Origin: Streptomyces sp. NBC_00448
GTDB lineage: Bacteria; Actinomycetota; Actinomycetes; Streptomycetales; Streptomycetaceae
Reading direction: 5' to 3'
Assembly: GCF_036014115.1 (NCBI RefSeq)
Contig: NZ_CP107913.1
Location: 7,371,501 to 7,435,500, forward strand
Length of the DNA: 64,000 nt
Positions 27,922 to 35,937 of this stretch are shown here, piece after piece. The notes beneath the pieces were generated by a model. The model saw only the letters and a program-made list of their open reading frames with translations, was not told the origin of the DNA and did not search any database. The number at the start of each line of letters is the position of its first letter. Positions within the stretch are counted from its first letter, which is position 1. The position numbers were made by a program, and so were the translations under genes.

Positions 27922-27939
27922 TTGACACGCGAGTGTCAA
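27922..27939. promoter_or_regulatory. Perfect palindrome TTGACAC-N4-GTGTCAA
   Basis: 18-bp element with 7-bp perfect arms and spacer GCGA, 23 bp before the start of the 57-aa gene and about 245 bp before cutR. It is a strong operator candidate; one arm could also be a -35 box. Confidence 0.55.
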
Positions 27940-28184
27940 GCCCGCTGTCCTCGCGCGGGAAGCGCGGGACAAGGCGTGGTGGGTGGGTGTAAAGCCGTCC
28001 TCCCCACCCCGCCCGAGCGGGAAACCTCACCGACCCGAAGGAAATTCCGGCGGCCCCCGACGTCCCGTTCTCCGGTCCTCGGCGTACCGCCCCTCGGACC
28101 ACGGGCGTTCCCCTTACCGCCGATTTACGGGGGTCCGGTGCAGGATGGAGGTGGATTCCCACAGCTCACGGAAGGAACAGCGCC

Positions 28185-28838
28185 TTGCGCGTACTGGTCG
28201 TCGAGGACGAGCAACTGCTCGCCGATGCGGTTGCCACCGGCCTGCGCCGCGAAGCCATGGCCGTCGACGTGGTCTACGACGGCGGTGCCGCCCTGGAGCG
28301 CATCGGCGTCAACGACTACGACGTGGTGGTGCTCGACCGCGACCTGCCGGTGGTGCACGGCGACGAGGTGTGCCGCCAGGTGGTCAGCCTCGGCCTGCCC
28401 ATGCGGGTGCTCATGCTCACCGCCGCGGGCGACGTCAGCGACCGGGTCGAGGGCCTGGAACTGGGCGCCGACGACTACCTGCCCAAGCCCTTCGCCTTCA
28501 CCGAGCTGACCGCCCGGGTGCGCGCGCTCGGACGCCGTACGACGGCCGCCCTGCCGCCGGTGCTGGAGCGCTCCGGCATCCGGTTGGACCCCAACCGCCG
28601 GGAGGCGTTCCGCGACGGCAAGGAGGTCCACCTGGCGCCCAAGGAGTTCGCCGTCCTGGAGGTCCTGATGCGCAGCGAGGGCTCGGTGGTCTCCGCCGAG
28701 CAGCTGCTGGAGAAGGCGTGGGACGAGAACACCGACCCGTTCACCAACGTGGTGCGGGTCACCGTGATGACGCTGCGCCGCAAGCTCGGCGAGCCGCCGG
28801 TGATCGTCACGGTGCCCGGCTCCGGCTACCGGATCTGA
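28185..28838 (+). CDS. cutR: CutR, OmpR-family response regulator
   Basis: 217 aa from a TTG start at 28185 preceded by GGAAGGA. The receiver domain (1 to about 115) has acidic pocket E7/D8, phosphoacceptor D51 (VVVLDRDLPV) and K at PKPFAF. The winged-helix DNA-binding domain (about 125-217) ends in RRKLGEPPVIVTVPGSGYRI. The sequence closely matches CutR of S. coelicolor as I remember it. Its kinase gene starts 5 bp after the stop. CutRS has been linked to antibiotic production and, more recently, to extracellular protein-folding/secretion stress. Confidence 0.93.
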   Translation: MRVLVVEDEQLLADAVATGLRREAMAVDVVYDGGAALERIGVNDYDVVVLDRDLPVVHGDEVCRQVVSLGLPMRVLMLTAAGDVSDRVEGLELGADDYLPKPFAFTELTARVRALGRRTTAALPPVLERSGIRLDPNRREAFRDGKEVHLAPKEFAVLEVLMRSEGSVVSAEQLLEKAWDENTDPFTNVVRVTVMTLRRKLGEPPVIVTVPGSGYRI

Positions 28839-28843
28839 CCGCC

Positions 28844-30106
28844 ATGGCCCACCTGTCCTCCCAGACCCCCGCGAGCCCGCCGCCGGCCCGGCCGTCCACC
28901 CCTCCGCGCCCGGCCTGGGACCCGCCGCCCGCCGAGTCCCCGCCGCCCTGGCTGCGGCCCACGATCCGGATACGCCTCACCGTGCTCTACGGCGGGATGT
29001 TCCTGATCGCCGGTGTCGTGCTGCTGTGGATCATCTACCTGCTGGCCGCCCAGGCCATCAGCAAGGGCTCCCAGCTGCCCTTCCAGATCGCCACGATCAA
29101 CGTGACCCCCGGCAGCTGCATCACGGTCGACCAGAGCACCACCAGCGAACAGCTCCACCAGATGATCAGCTCCTGCATGCAGCACCAGCGGGACATCGCG
29201 CTCAACACGCTGCTCAAGCGCTCGCTGCTGGCCCTCATCGGCCTGGCGGTGGTCGCCTTCGCCTTCGGCTACGTGATGGCCGGACGGGTGCTGGCGCCGC
29301 TGGGCCGGATCACCCGCGCCGCCCGCGGGGTGGCCGGTTCGGACCTGACCGGGCGGATCGAGCTGGACGGCCCGGACGACGAGCTGAAGGAGCTGGCCGA
29401 CACCTTCGACGAGATGCTGGAGCGGCTGGAGCGGTCCTTCACCGCCCAGCGCCGCTTCGTCGCGAACGCCTCGCACGAACTGCGCACCCCGCTGGCGATC
29501 AACCGCACCCTGCTGGAGGTGCAGCTCGCCGACCCGGACGCCTCGCCGGACCTCCAGCAGCTCGGCAAGACCCTGCTGTCCACCAACGAGCGCAGCGAGC
29601 AGCTCGTGGAGGGCCTGCTGCTGCTCGCCCGCAGCGAGAACGAGATCGTGGACCGCAAGGCCGTCGACCTCGCCGAGGCGGCCTCCAGAGCCCTGGAGCA
29701 GACCCGTGGGGAGGCGGAGGCGAAGGGCGTGGCCCTGCGCGAGTCGCTGGCCCCCGCGGTCGTCCAGGGCAACGGAGTGCTGCTGGAGCGGATCGCGCTG
29801 AACCTGGTGCAGAACGCCGTGCGCTACAACGTGCCGGCGGACGGCTGGGTCGATGTGACCACCAGCGCGGAGCATGGCCAGGCACTCCTGGTGGTGGCGA
29901 ACACCGGACCGGTCGTTCCCGCTTACGAGGTGGACAACATGTTCGAACCCTTCCGCCGGCTGCGCACCGAGCGCACCGGCAGCGACAAGGGCGTCGGGCT
30001 CGGGCTGTCCATCGCCCGCTCGGTCGCCAGAGCGCACGGCGGGGTGATCACCGCCGAGCCGCGCGAGGGAGGCGGCCTGGTCATGCGGGTCGCGATCCCG
30101 ATGTGA
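28844..30106 (+). CDS. cutS: CutS, membrane sensor histidine kinase
   Basis: 420 aa. A Pro-rich cytoplasmic lead (1-38) precedes TM1 (about 45-68), a short extracellular sensor of about 55 residues, TM2 (about 127-146), and a HAMP domain (about 147-200). The phosphoacceptor is His211 in NASHELRTPL, followed by the N box NLVQNAVRYN and the G box GVGLGLSIA. The extracellular loop contains exactly two Cys (C92, C111), which could form a disulfide and sense redox or folding state. It is the partner of CutR, 5 bp away. Confidence 0.93.
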   Translation: MAHLSSQTPASPPPARPSTPPRPAWDPPPAESPPPWLRPTIRIRLTVLYGGMFLIAGVVLLWIIYLLAAQAISKGSQLPFQIATINVTPGSCITVDQSTTSEQLHQMISSCMQHQRDIALNTLLKRSLLALIGLAVVAFAFGYVMAGRVLAPLGRITRAARGVAGSDLTGRIELDGPDDELKELADTFDEMLERLERSFTAQRRFVANASHELRTPLAINRTLLEVQLADPDASPDLQQLGKTLLSTNERSEQLVEGLLLLARSENEIVDRKAVDLAEAASRALEQTRGEAEAKGVALRESLAPAVVQGNGVLLERIALNLVQNAVRYNVPADGWVDVTTSAEHGQALLVVANTGPVVPAYEVDNMFEPFRRLRTERTGSDKGVGLGLSIARSVARAHGGVITAEPREGGGLVMRVAIPM

Positions 30107-30553
30107 GACCCGGTGAACTCCTGTGACAGGCTGTGAACCGCGTCACGCCCGGCCGAGCCCGACTCGCCGCGCCGACCGGGACGCTGTTCGCTTTGCGAGT
30201 AATCGGCACTTCTGGTGCGCTCGGCGCACACCTGTGATCGATTGCACACGGCTCTCTCACAGTGTGTACGCTCGGTGATCGCGGATCGGGGAGAAACGAC
30301 CGTAAATTCCATGTTTCCGCAGGTCATGATCACGGGAAGTACACGGAGAGGCATCCATGGCGGATGACTTTCGGACCGCCACGGACCATGATCGGCCACC
30401 CTTGCACTCACCTCTTCGGGGGCGTCCTCGGGTGTCGATTGAGTAACAGGCCTTGATGTGAGGCAAAATCTCCGCCTCGGGTCGGGCACAAGTCCGGCCT
30501 CCCGCGCGTTACGGCGCTGGAGACACCACAGACACCCACAGGGGGAGAGCGAA
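30107..30553. other. 447-bp non-coding region between cutS and DUF4193 gene
   Basis: No gene is supported. It contains a CRP/FNR-like palindrome at 30233-30248 and relatively AT-rich patches (about 30230-30330), consistent with one or more promoters for the DUF4193 gene. The ribosome site GGGGGAGAG lies at about 30541. Confidence 0.5.
30233..30248. promoter_or_regulatory. CRP-like site TGTGATCGATTGCACA
   Basis: It matches the enterobacterial consensus TGTGA-N6-TCACA at 9 of 10 positions. Streptomyces Crp is reported to recognise a related GTG-N8-CAC pattern. It lies about 305 bp before the DUF4193 start. Confidence 0.35.
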
Positions 30554-30853
30554 ATGGCTACGGATTACGACACCCCACGCAAGACCGACGATGACGTCAA
30601 TGAGGACAGCATCGAGGAACTGAAGGCACGGCGGAACGAGAAGTCGACCTCCGCGGTCGACGTTGACGAGTTCGACCAGGCCGAGTCCCTGGAGCTGCCC
30701 GGCGCCGACCTCTCCAACGAGGAGCTGTCGGTCCGTGTGCTGCCCCGCCAGGCGGACGAATTCACCTGCATGAGCTGCTTCCTGGTCCACCACAGGAGCC
30801 AGCTCGCTGCCGAGAAGAACGGAAACCCCATCTGCCGCGACTGCGCGGCCTGA
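30554..30853 (+). CDS. DUF4193 small zinc-ribbon protein
   Basis: 99 aa. An acidic N-terminal half (TDDDVNEDSIEELKARR, ADLSNEEL) is followed by a four-Cys zinc ribbon, CMSCF...CRDC (about residues 74-97). Found across actinobacteria and usually highly expressed; function unknown. ATG at 30554 has GGGGGAGAG seven bases upstream. The next gene starts 12 bp later. Confidence 0.88.
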   Translation: MATDYDTPRKTDDDVNEDSIEELKARRNEKSTSAVDVDEFDQAESLELPGADLSNEELSVRVLPRQADEFTCMSCFLVHHRSQLAAEKNGNPICRDCAA

Positions 30854-30865
30854 CCGGCCGGCGCC

Positions 30866-31693
30866 GTGACCGGCTCACCGGATGAGCGTAGGAACGTCGA
30901 GCGGGGCCGTGCGGCCTCGCTCGCGGCCGCGACCGCCCGCGGGGTCACCCGGGGCGTCGGCGGCGGTGCCCGCGCGAGCGGGCGGCTGGCCAAGGCCGGC
31001 GCGGGGTCCGTCGCCGAGCGGCTGCTGGAGACCGCTCCGCGCATCCCCGTGCGCGATCTCGGCACGCTGCGCGCCCAGTTCCCCGGGCTCGGCCCCGACG
31101 AGATCGCCGACCGGCTGATCTCCGCCGCCGTGAAGGGCACCATGACGGTCGGCGCCGGTGTGGGCGCGGCCGCCATGCTGCCGGTCCCGCCCGCCATGCC
31201 CACCGAACTGGCCACCGAGACCCTGGGCGTGGCCGCCGTCGAGTACAAACTCATCGCCGAACTGCACGAGGTCTACGGCCTGCGGGTGCCCGGCAACGTC
31301 AGGGAGCGCGCCACCGCCTACCTGTGGTCCTGGACCGAGCAGCGCGGCATCGACGCGCTGAAGCTGTCGACCCTCAACGTGGCGCTCGGCACCAGCATGA
31401 AGCGGGAGATGCGCCAGCGGCTCCTGCGCCGCAGCCTCAGACACATGCCCGCGCTGACCCCGTTCATGATCGGCGCCGCCGTCGGCGCGGTGATGAACCG
31501 GCGCGACACCCGCAAACTCGCCGGGCGGGTCCGCAAGGACCTGCGCGCGCACCAGTTGCCCTGGCCACTGCTCGTGGAAAGCTCCGCGACCGCCGGGACC
31601 TCCGCGACCTCAAAGATCGACGGCGACGCCGAGGAGCCCGGCCTGTCCGGCCGCACCCCGCCGCCCGAACTCCCCGGCCCCTCCGGGCTTTAG
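30866..31693 (+). CDS. Conserved hypothetical protein, possibly membrane-associated
   Basis: 275 aa from GTG at 30866. An Arg/Gly/Ala-rich N-terminus is followed by a Gly/Ala/Pro hydrophobic segment around 92-118 (GTMTVGAGVGAAAMLPVPP) and a second around 195-213 (ALTPFMIGAAVGAVMN). The arrangement resembles EcsC-like proteins. The C-terminal 40 residues are Thr/Pro/Glu-rich. The position after the DUF4193 gene suggests an operon. Function unknown. Confidence 0.75.
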   Translation: MTGSPDERRNVERGRAASLAAATARGVTRGVGGGARASGRLAKAGAGSVAERLLETAPRIPVRDLGTLRAQFPGLGPDEIADRLISAAVKGTMTVGAGVGAAAMLPVPPAMPTELATETLGVAAVEYKLIAELHEVYGLRVPGNVRERATAYLWSWTEQRGIDALKLSTLNVALGTSMKREMRQRLLRRSLRHMPALTPFMIGAAVGAVMNRRDTRKLAGRVRKDLRAHQLPWPLLVESSATAGTSATSKIDGDAEEPGLSGRTPPPELPGPSGL

Positions 31694-31750
31694 GCCCCGC
31701 GGGCCCGCACGCGGGGCTGCGCGGGCCGAGTCCCCCGCACCGGGCGGGGA
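31694..31750. terminator. Overlapping GC hairpins between converging genes
   Basis: Alternative stems are visible: CCCCGC/GCGGGG (31695-31700, 31711-31716), GGCCCGC/GCGGGCC (31702-31708, 31721-31727) and a CCCCGC/GGGCGGGG stem just after. Confidence 0.6.
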
Positions 31751-31755
31751 AACCC

Positions 31756-32223
31756 CTAGCTCGCCTGGTCGGCCGTCCTGAGGGCGCCCAGCGCCTCGGC
31801 CAGCCGCTGCGGCGAGCGGGTCGACAGGTAGACGTACGGCGTCGGGTCCGCCGGATCGGTCACTTCCACCTTCACCGCGGTCGGCACGTAGGACCGCAGC
31901 AGCATGAAGGCCCGCGGGTCCGCCTTGTACGACCGCCAGGCCACCGCCTCCGCCGGGTCCAGCACCAGGGCGTCGCCCAGCGCCTCCAGCGGGATGCGCG
32001 CCTTGCCCGCGACCAGCGAACCGGCCACCACGCGGATGCGCGCGGACCCGTAGGAGCTGACCGTCATCATGGCCAGCGCCCCGCCCGTGACCAGGCCGCC
32101 GAGCATCGGGAGCAGGCCGAAGGGGACGAAGACCAAGGCCAGGCCGACGCCCGCGCCGATGGCCATGAACCACCAGGAGCGCGGCACGGTGAGGCGTTCG
32201 TCGTAAGGCTGCGAAGCGGGCAT
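31756..32223 (-). CDS. DUF3093 membrane protein
   Basis: 155 aa from ATG at 32223. Two transmembrane helices lie close together (about 16-34 and 37-56), then a soluble beta-rich domain with SARIRVVAGSLVAGKARIPLEALG, a motif I associate with DUF3093. Function unknown; conserved next to dut in streptomycetes to my memory. No good ribosome site is visible. Confidence 0.82.
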   Translation of the reverse strand: MPASQPYDERLTVPRSWWFMAIGAGVGLALVFVPFGLLPMLGGLVTGGALAMMTVSSYGSARIRVVAGSLVAGKARIPLEALGDALVLDPAEAVAWRSYKADPRAFMLLRSYVPTAVKVEVTDPADPTPYVYLSTRSPQRLAEALGALRTADQAS

Positions 32224-32452
32224 GGCATAAGCGTGCCATGCCCGTCTGTGCCCGCGGGGCCGGGTGCGCGGGCGCGGTGGGGGTGCCGTCCTCACGGCTC
32301 CCGGGAAAGCCCGAGACCGCGCCTCCGCGTACCTTCACCTGCCCCCGCGTGTCCCGGCCGCCGGCTTCGCCGGGGAGCACCTCCCGGCGCCCCTTCGCGG
32401 GTGGCACGGTCGGACAGGGGCGCCCACACCTTCGCGCGATAAGGTCTGCGGC

Positions 32453-33058
32453 GTGAGTGCAGCCACAACACCCCCCAACGCGGGCCGACCGAGCCTGGCG
32501 CCGCCGCCCGGTGCCGTCGCGCCCGTACGCCATCCCGAGGCGCCCGCGCCCGGCGAACTGCTCGGCGCGCACTACGACCAGTGCTTCGGCTGCGGCGAAT
32601 CCCAGCCGTACGGCCTGCGCCTGGCGGCCCGGGCCGGTGAAGGCGTCAGCGTCACCGCGGAGTTCACCGTCCAGCCCGCCCACCAGGGCGCGCCCGGCCT
32701 CGCGCACGGCGGGGTGCTGGCCACCGCGCTGGACGAGACGCTGGGCTCGCTGAGCTGGCTGCTGCGGGTCATCGCGGTGACCGGGCGGCTGGAGTCGGAC
32801 TTCGTCCGGCCGGTCCCGGTCGGGGCGACCCTGCATCTGTCCGCGCGCTGCACCGCGGTGGACGGCCGCAAGATCTACAGCAGCGCCGAGGGCCGGATCG
32901 GCGGCCCGGACGGCCCGGTGGCGGTCCGCGCCGACGCCCTGTTCATCGAGGTGAAGATCGACCACTTCACCAGCAACGGCCGCGCCGACGAGATCCAGGC
33001 CGCGATGTCCGACCCCGACCAGGTGAAGGTCGCCCGCGCTTTCGAGGTGAACCCATGA
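32453..33058 (+). CDS. PaaI-type hotdog-fold thioesterase
   Basis: 201 aa from GTG at 32453. After about 45 Pro/Ala-rich residues comes a CxxC pair (QCFGCGESQPYGL) and the hotdog motif GLAHGGVLATALDETLG, with the catalytic Asp/Glu region of acyl-CoA thioesterases. It probably hydrolyses an aryl- or acyl-CoA in the cytoplasm. Its stop overlaps the dut start (ATGA), so the two are translationally coupled. Confidence 0.85.
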   Translation: MSAATTPPNAGRPSLAPPPGAVAPVRHPEAPAPGELLGAHYDQCFGCGESQPYGLRLAARAGEGVSVTAEFTVQPAHQGAPGLAHGGVLATALDETLGSLSWLLRVIAVTGRLESDFVRPVPVGATLHLSARCTAVDGRKIYSSAEGRIGGPDGPVAVRADALFIEVKIDHFTSNGRADEIQAAMSDPDQVKVARAFEVNP

Positions 33059-33579
33059 GCAGGCCGCCGGTGGACGTGCTGCTGCGCCGGCTCGACGAGT
33101 CGGTGCCGGTCCCCGCGTACGCGCATCCCGGCGACGCGGGCGTCGACCTGATCACCACCGAGGCCGCCGAACTGGCGCCCGGCGAGCGGACGGTGCTGCC
33201 CACCGGCATCTCCCTCGCGCTGCCGGACGGCTACGCGGCCTTCGTCCACCCCCGCTCCGGCCTTGCCGCGCGGTGCGGGGTGACGATGGTGAATGCCCCG
33301 GGAACGGTCGACGCCGGGTACCGTGGGGAGATCAAGGTGATCGTGGTCAATCTCGACCCGCGCGAGACCGTCAGGTTCGAGCCGGGCGACCGGGTCGCCC
33401 AACTGGTCGTCCAGCAGGTCGAGCGGGTCCGCTTCCACGAGGTCGCGGAACTGCCGGGATCTGCCAGGGCCGCGGGGGGCTTCGGCTCCACGGGGGGTCA
33501 CGCCGCGGTGCAGACACCGTCGGCGGGCACGTCCAGCAACGGATACGCATCGGTCCTCAGCGACCGGGAAGGACAGTGA
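33055..33579 (+). CDS. dut: Deoxyuridine 5'-triphosphate nucleotidohydrolase (dUTPase)
   Basis: 174 aa. It cleaves dUTP to dUMP and pyrophosphate, keeping uracil out of DNA and supplying dTMP synthesis. The five trimeric-dUTPase motifs are visible: HPGDAGVDL (1), PRSGLA (2), GTVDAGYRGEI (3), RVAQLVV (4) and GGFGSTG (5) near residues 140-146. A C-terminal tail of about 25 residues is extra. ATG overlaps the upstream thioesterase stop. The downstream DUF3710 gene starts within 3 bp of the stop. Confidence 0.95.
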   Translation: MSRPPVDVLLRRLDESVPVPAYAHPGDAGVDLITTEAAELAPGERTVLPTGISLALPDGYAAFVHPRSGLAARCGVTMVNAPGTVDAGYRGEIKVIVVNLDPRETVRFEPGDRVAQLVVQQVERVRFHEVAELPGSARAAGGFGSTGGHAAVQTPSAGTSSNGYASVLSDREGQ

Positions 33580-33581
33580 CC

Positions 33582-34352
33582 GTGTTCCGTCGTCGCAAGG
33601 AGCGCGAAGACGCCATCGACGAGCTCGACGAGGCCGAAGGCCCGGAGGACTCGGCCGAGGACACCGCGGAGCCGGACGACTCCGAGGAGTCGTCCGACTA
33701 CAACCTTCCGCCCGCCCCGCGGCCCGACGGCCCGTGGGACGTGAGCGAGGTCCAGGAGCCCGGCGAGGGCCGGGTGGACCTCGGTGGCCTGTTCGTGCCC
33801 GGTGTCGAGGGCATGGAGCTGCGGGTCGAGGTGGCCGGCGAGTCCATCGTCGCCGCGACCGTGGTGCTGCGGGACAGCGCCGTCCAGCTCCAGGCGTTCG
33901 CCGCCCCGAAGTCCGAGGGCATCTGGGGCGAGGTGCGCGAGGAGATCGCGTCGGGCATCACCCAGCAGGGCGGCATCGTCGACGAGGTCGAGGGCCCGCT
34001 CGGCTGGGAGCTGCGCGCGCAGGTGCCCGTGCAACTGCCCGACGGCACCAACGGGGTGCAGCTCGTGCGCTTCATCGGCTGCGACGGCCCGCGCTGGTTC
34101 CTGCGCGGGGTCATCTCCGGCCAGGGCGCGGTGCAGCCCGCCGCCGCCGGCGTGCTGGAGTCGGTCTTCCGCGACACCGTGGTGCTGCGCGGCGAGGCAC
34201 CGATGGCGCCCCGCGACCCGATCGTGCTGAAGCTCCCGAACGACGCGCAGATGGTGCCCGACGGCGCCACGCCCGAGCAGAGCGAGCAGTCGAAGTTCGG
34301 TGACGGTATCGACCCGATGCGGCGCGGCCCGGAGATCACCGAGCTGCACTGA
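33582..34352 (+). CDS. DUF3710 family protein
   Basis: 256 aa from GTG at 33582 (GGAAGG about 10 bases upstream); GTG at 33576 is possible too. A basic start (FRRRKERED) is followed by an acidic disordered stretch to about residue 40, then the globular DUF3710 domain with PDGPWDVSE, VDLGGLFVP and GPRWFLRGVISG. Conserved after dut in actinobacteria; function unknown. Confidence 0.88.
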   Translation: MFRRRKEREDAIDELDEAEGPEDSAEDTAEPDDSEESSDYNLPPAPRPDGPWDVSEVQEPGEGRVDLGGLFVPGVEGMELRVEVAGESIVAATVVLRDSAVQLQAFAAPKSEGIWGEVREEIASGITQQGGIVDEVEGPLGWELRAQVPVQLPDGTNGVQLVRFIGCDGPRWFLRGVISGQGAVQPAAAGVLESVFRDTVVLRGEAPMAPRDPIVLKLPNDAQMVPDGATPEQSEQSKFGDGIDPMRRGPEITELH

Positions 34353-34651
34353 GCCGTCGCGGCCCGACCGCCGCCCGCCGTTGCCCGCTCCGGTCGCACA
34401 ACCTCCTTGCGGGCAGGCACGGTTCGGCGTTCGCCGCGTCAAGCACCCGCATCCACCCGGTCGTCGGCAGGTTCGACGGCCGGGTCGCTGCGTTCCGGGT
34501 CCCGCCTGCGCGCCGCCGCCGCGATCGTTATCCGGCGACCGGCTGGTTTCCGGGCGCCCGCGGCGTACCGTACGGATACGCGACGGCCGGGGATGATGAC
34601 GGCGCGGCCCGGCACGGCCGGGAGACGGGCCGGCACGGGGGAGGAAGAGAC

Positions 34652-35398
34652 ATGAGCGAGCAGTCCGCCAACCAGGCGGGTACGGCAACGGCGATCGCCG
34701 AGGGGCCGGACGGCGGCGACATGGTCGTCGTCGAGGACCTGCGCCGCACCTACGGCTCCGGTGACACCGCGGTGGCCGCCCTGCGCGGGGTGTCCTTCCG
34801 GGTGCCGCGCGGCGAACTGGTCGCCCTCAAGGGCCGTTCCGGGTCCGGGAAGACCACGATCCTCAACCTGGTGGGCGGCCTGGACAGCCCGGACGGCGGC
34901 CGGATCAGCCTGGACGGCACCGACCTCGCCGGGCTCGGCGACGACGACCTGCTCGCGCTGCGCCGGGACCGGATCGGCTTCGTCTTCCAGTCCTTCGGGC
35001 TCATCCCGATCCTGACCGCCGCCGAGAACGTCGGCGTGCCGATGCGGCTGCGCAAGGCCCCGGCGCGCGAGCGCGAGGAGCGGGTCGAGCTGCTGCTCGC
35101 CCTGGTCGGCCTCGCCGACCACGCCGCCCAGCGGCCGGGGGAGATGTCCGGCGGCCAGCAGCAGCGGGTGGCGATCGCCCGCGCGCTCGCCAACCGCCCG
35201 GTGCTGCTGATCGCCGACGAGCCGACCGGCCAGCTCGACGCGGACACCGGACTGGCGGTGATGGAGCTGTTGCGCGCGGTGGTGCGCAGCGAGGGCGTGA
35301 CCGCGCTGGTCGCCACCCACGACACGCAGCTGCTGGCGCTGGCCGACCGGGTGCTGGAGCTGCGGGACGGGCGGATCGTCGACGCGGAGCAGCCGTAG
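34652..35398 (+). CDS. ABC transporter ATP-binding protein (MacB/LolD type), no adjacent permease
   Basis: 248 aa; ATG at 34652 follows GGGGGAGGAAGAG. Walker A GRSGSGKTT (about 65-73), Q-loop FVFQSFGLIP, signature MSGGQQQRVAIARAL and Walker B LLIADEPTGQLD are intact. The class usually pairs with an FtsX/MacB-like permease, but none is encoded on either side. It may partner with a distant permease. The 299-bp gap upstream contains no recognisable gene. Confidence 0.88.
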   Translation: MSEQSANQAGTATAIAEGPDGGDMVVVEDLRRTYGSGDTAVAALRGVSFRVPRGELVALKGRSGSGKTTILNLVGGLDSPDGGRISLDGTDLAGLGDDDLLALRRDRIGFVFQSFGLIPILTAAENVGVPMRLRKAPAREREERVELLLALVGLADHAAQRPGEMSGGQQQRVAIARALANRPVLLIADEPTGQLDADTGLAVMELLRAVVRSEGVTALVATHDTQLLALADRVLELRDGRIVDAEQP

Positions 35399-35422
35399 CC
35401 GTAGCCGTAGCCGTAGCCGCAG
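35393..35422. repeat. Hexanucleotide repeat CCGTAG at the ABC gene stop codon
   Basis: Four perfect copies of CCGTAG (35393-35416) are followed by a CCGCAG variant (35417-35422). The first TAG is the stop codon of the ABC ATPase gene, so the gene ends in four in-frame stop codons spaced by CCG. Confidence 0.85.
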
Positions 35423-35521
35423 CCACGGCAGCTGGGGCAGGGGCGGGACGGGCGCCGGCGGGCCCCGGGACGGCCGCTCGCGCCCCTGCGTCGGGCCTCT
35501 GGTCCCGCGCGGGCATCCCGG

Positions 35522-35527
35522 TACCCT
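35522..35527 (+). promoter_or_regulatory. Probable -10 box of a leaderless OB-fold gene
   Basis: TACCCT ends 7 bp before the ATG at 35535 and no Shine-Dalgarno sequence exists. Transcription would begin at or next to the A of the start codon. Confidence 0.45.
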
Positions 35528-35534
35528 TGGCCTT

Positions 35535-35933
35535 ATGAGTGGTGCCATCCGTTCCGACCGACCCGCGGGTCGCTTCCGTCGCATGCTCGACCGGTTGTCC
35601 TCCTCCCAGGAGGAACTGCACTCCGAGGAACTGCAACAGGACGCCCTCGCGGTCGGCTGCACACGGATCTGCGACTGCTCCGACCGACAGATCGTGTCCG
35701 TGACCGGTACGCTGCGTACGGTCACGCTCCGTCCTCGGGCCGGCGTGCCCGCACTGGAAGCCGAGCTGTTCGACGGTTCGGCCGCACTCGACGTGGTGTG
35801 GCTGGGGCGCCGCAGCATCGTCGGCATAGAACCCGGGCGCATGATCATCGCGTCCGGCCGGATCTCCATGAACCGAGGCCGTCCGGTGCTGTTCAACCCC
35901 AAGTACGAACTGCGTCCGGTCGGACAGGAGTAA
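35535..35933 (+). CDS. OB-fold nucleic-acid-binding-like protein
   Basis: 132 aa. A basic N-terminus (SDRPAGRFRRMLDRL) and a Glu-rich helix precede an OB-fold barrel (about 50-130: IVSVTGTLRTVTLRP, AALDVVWLGRRSIVGIEPG, MIIASGRISMNRGRPVLFNPKYEL). This is the tRNA_anti/OB-fold family found in actinobacteria upstream of DUF3159. A nucleic-acid-binding role is inferred only from the fold. Confidence 0.85.
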   Translation: MSGAIRSDRPAGRFRRMLDRLSSSQEELHSEELQQDALAVGCTRICDCSDRQIVSVTGTLRTVTLRPRAGVPALEAELFDGSAALDVVWLGRRSIVGIEPGRMIIASGRISMNRGRPVLFNPKYELRPVGQE

Positions 35934-35937
35934 CCAG

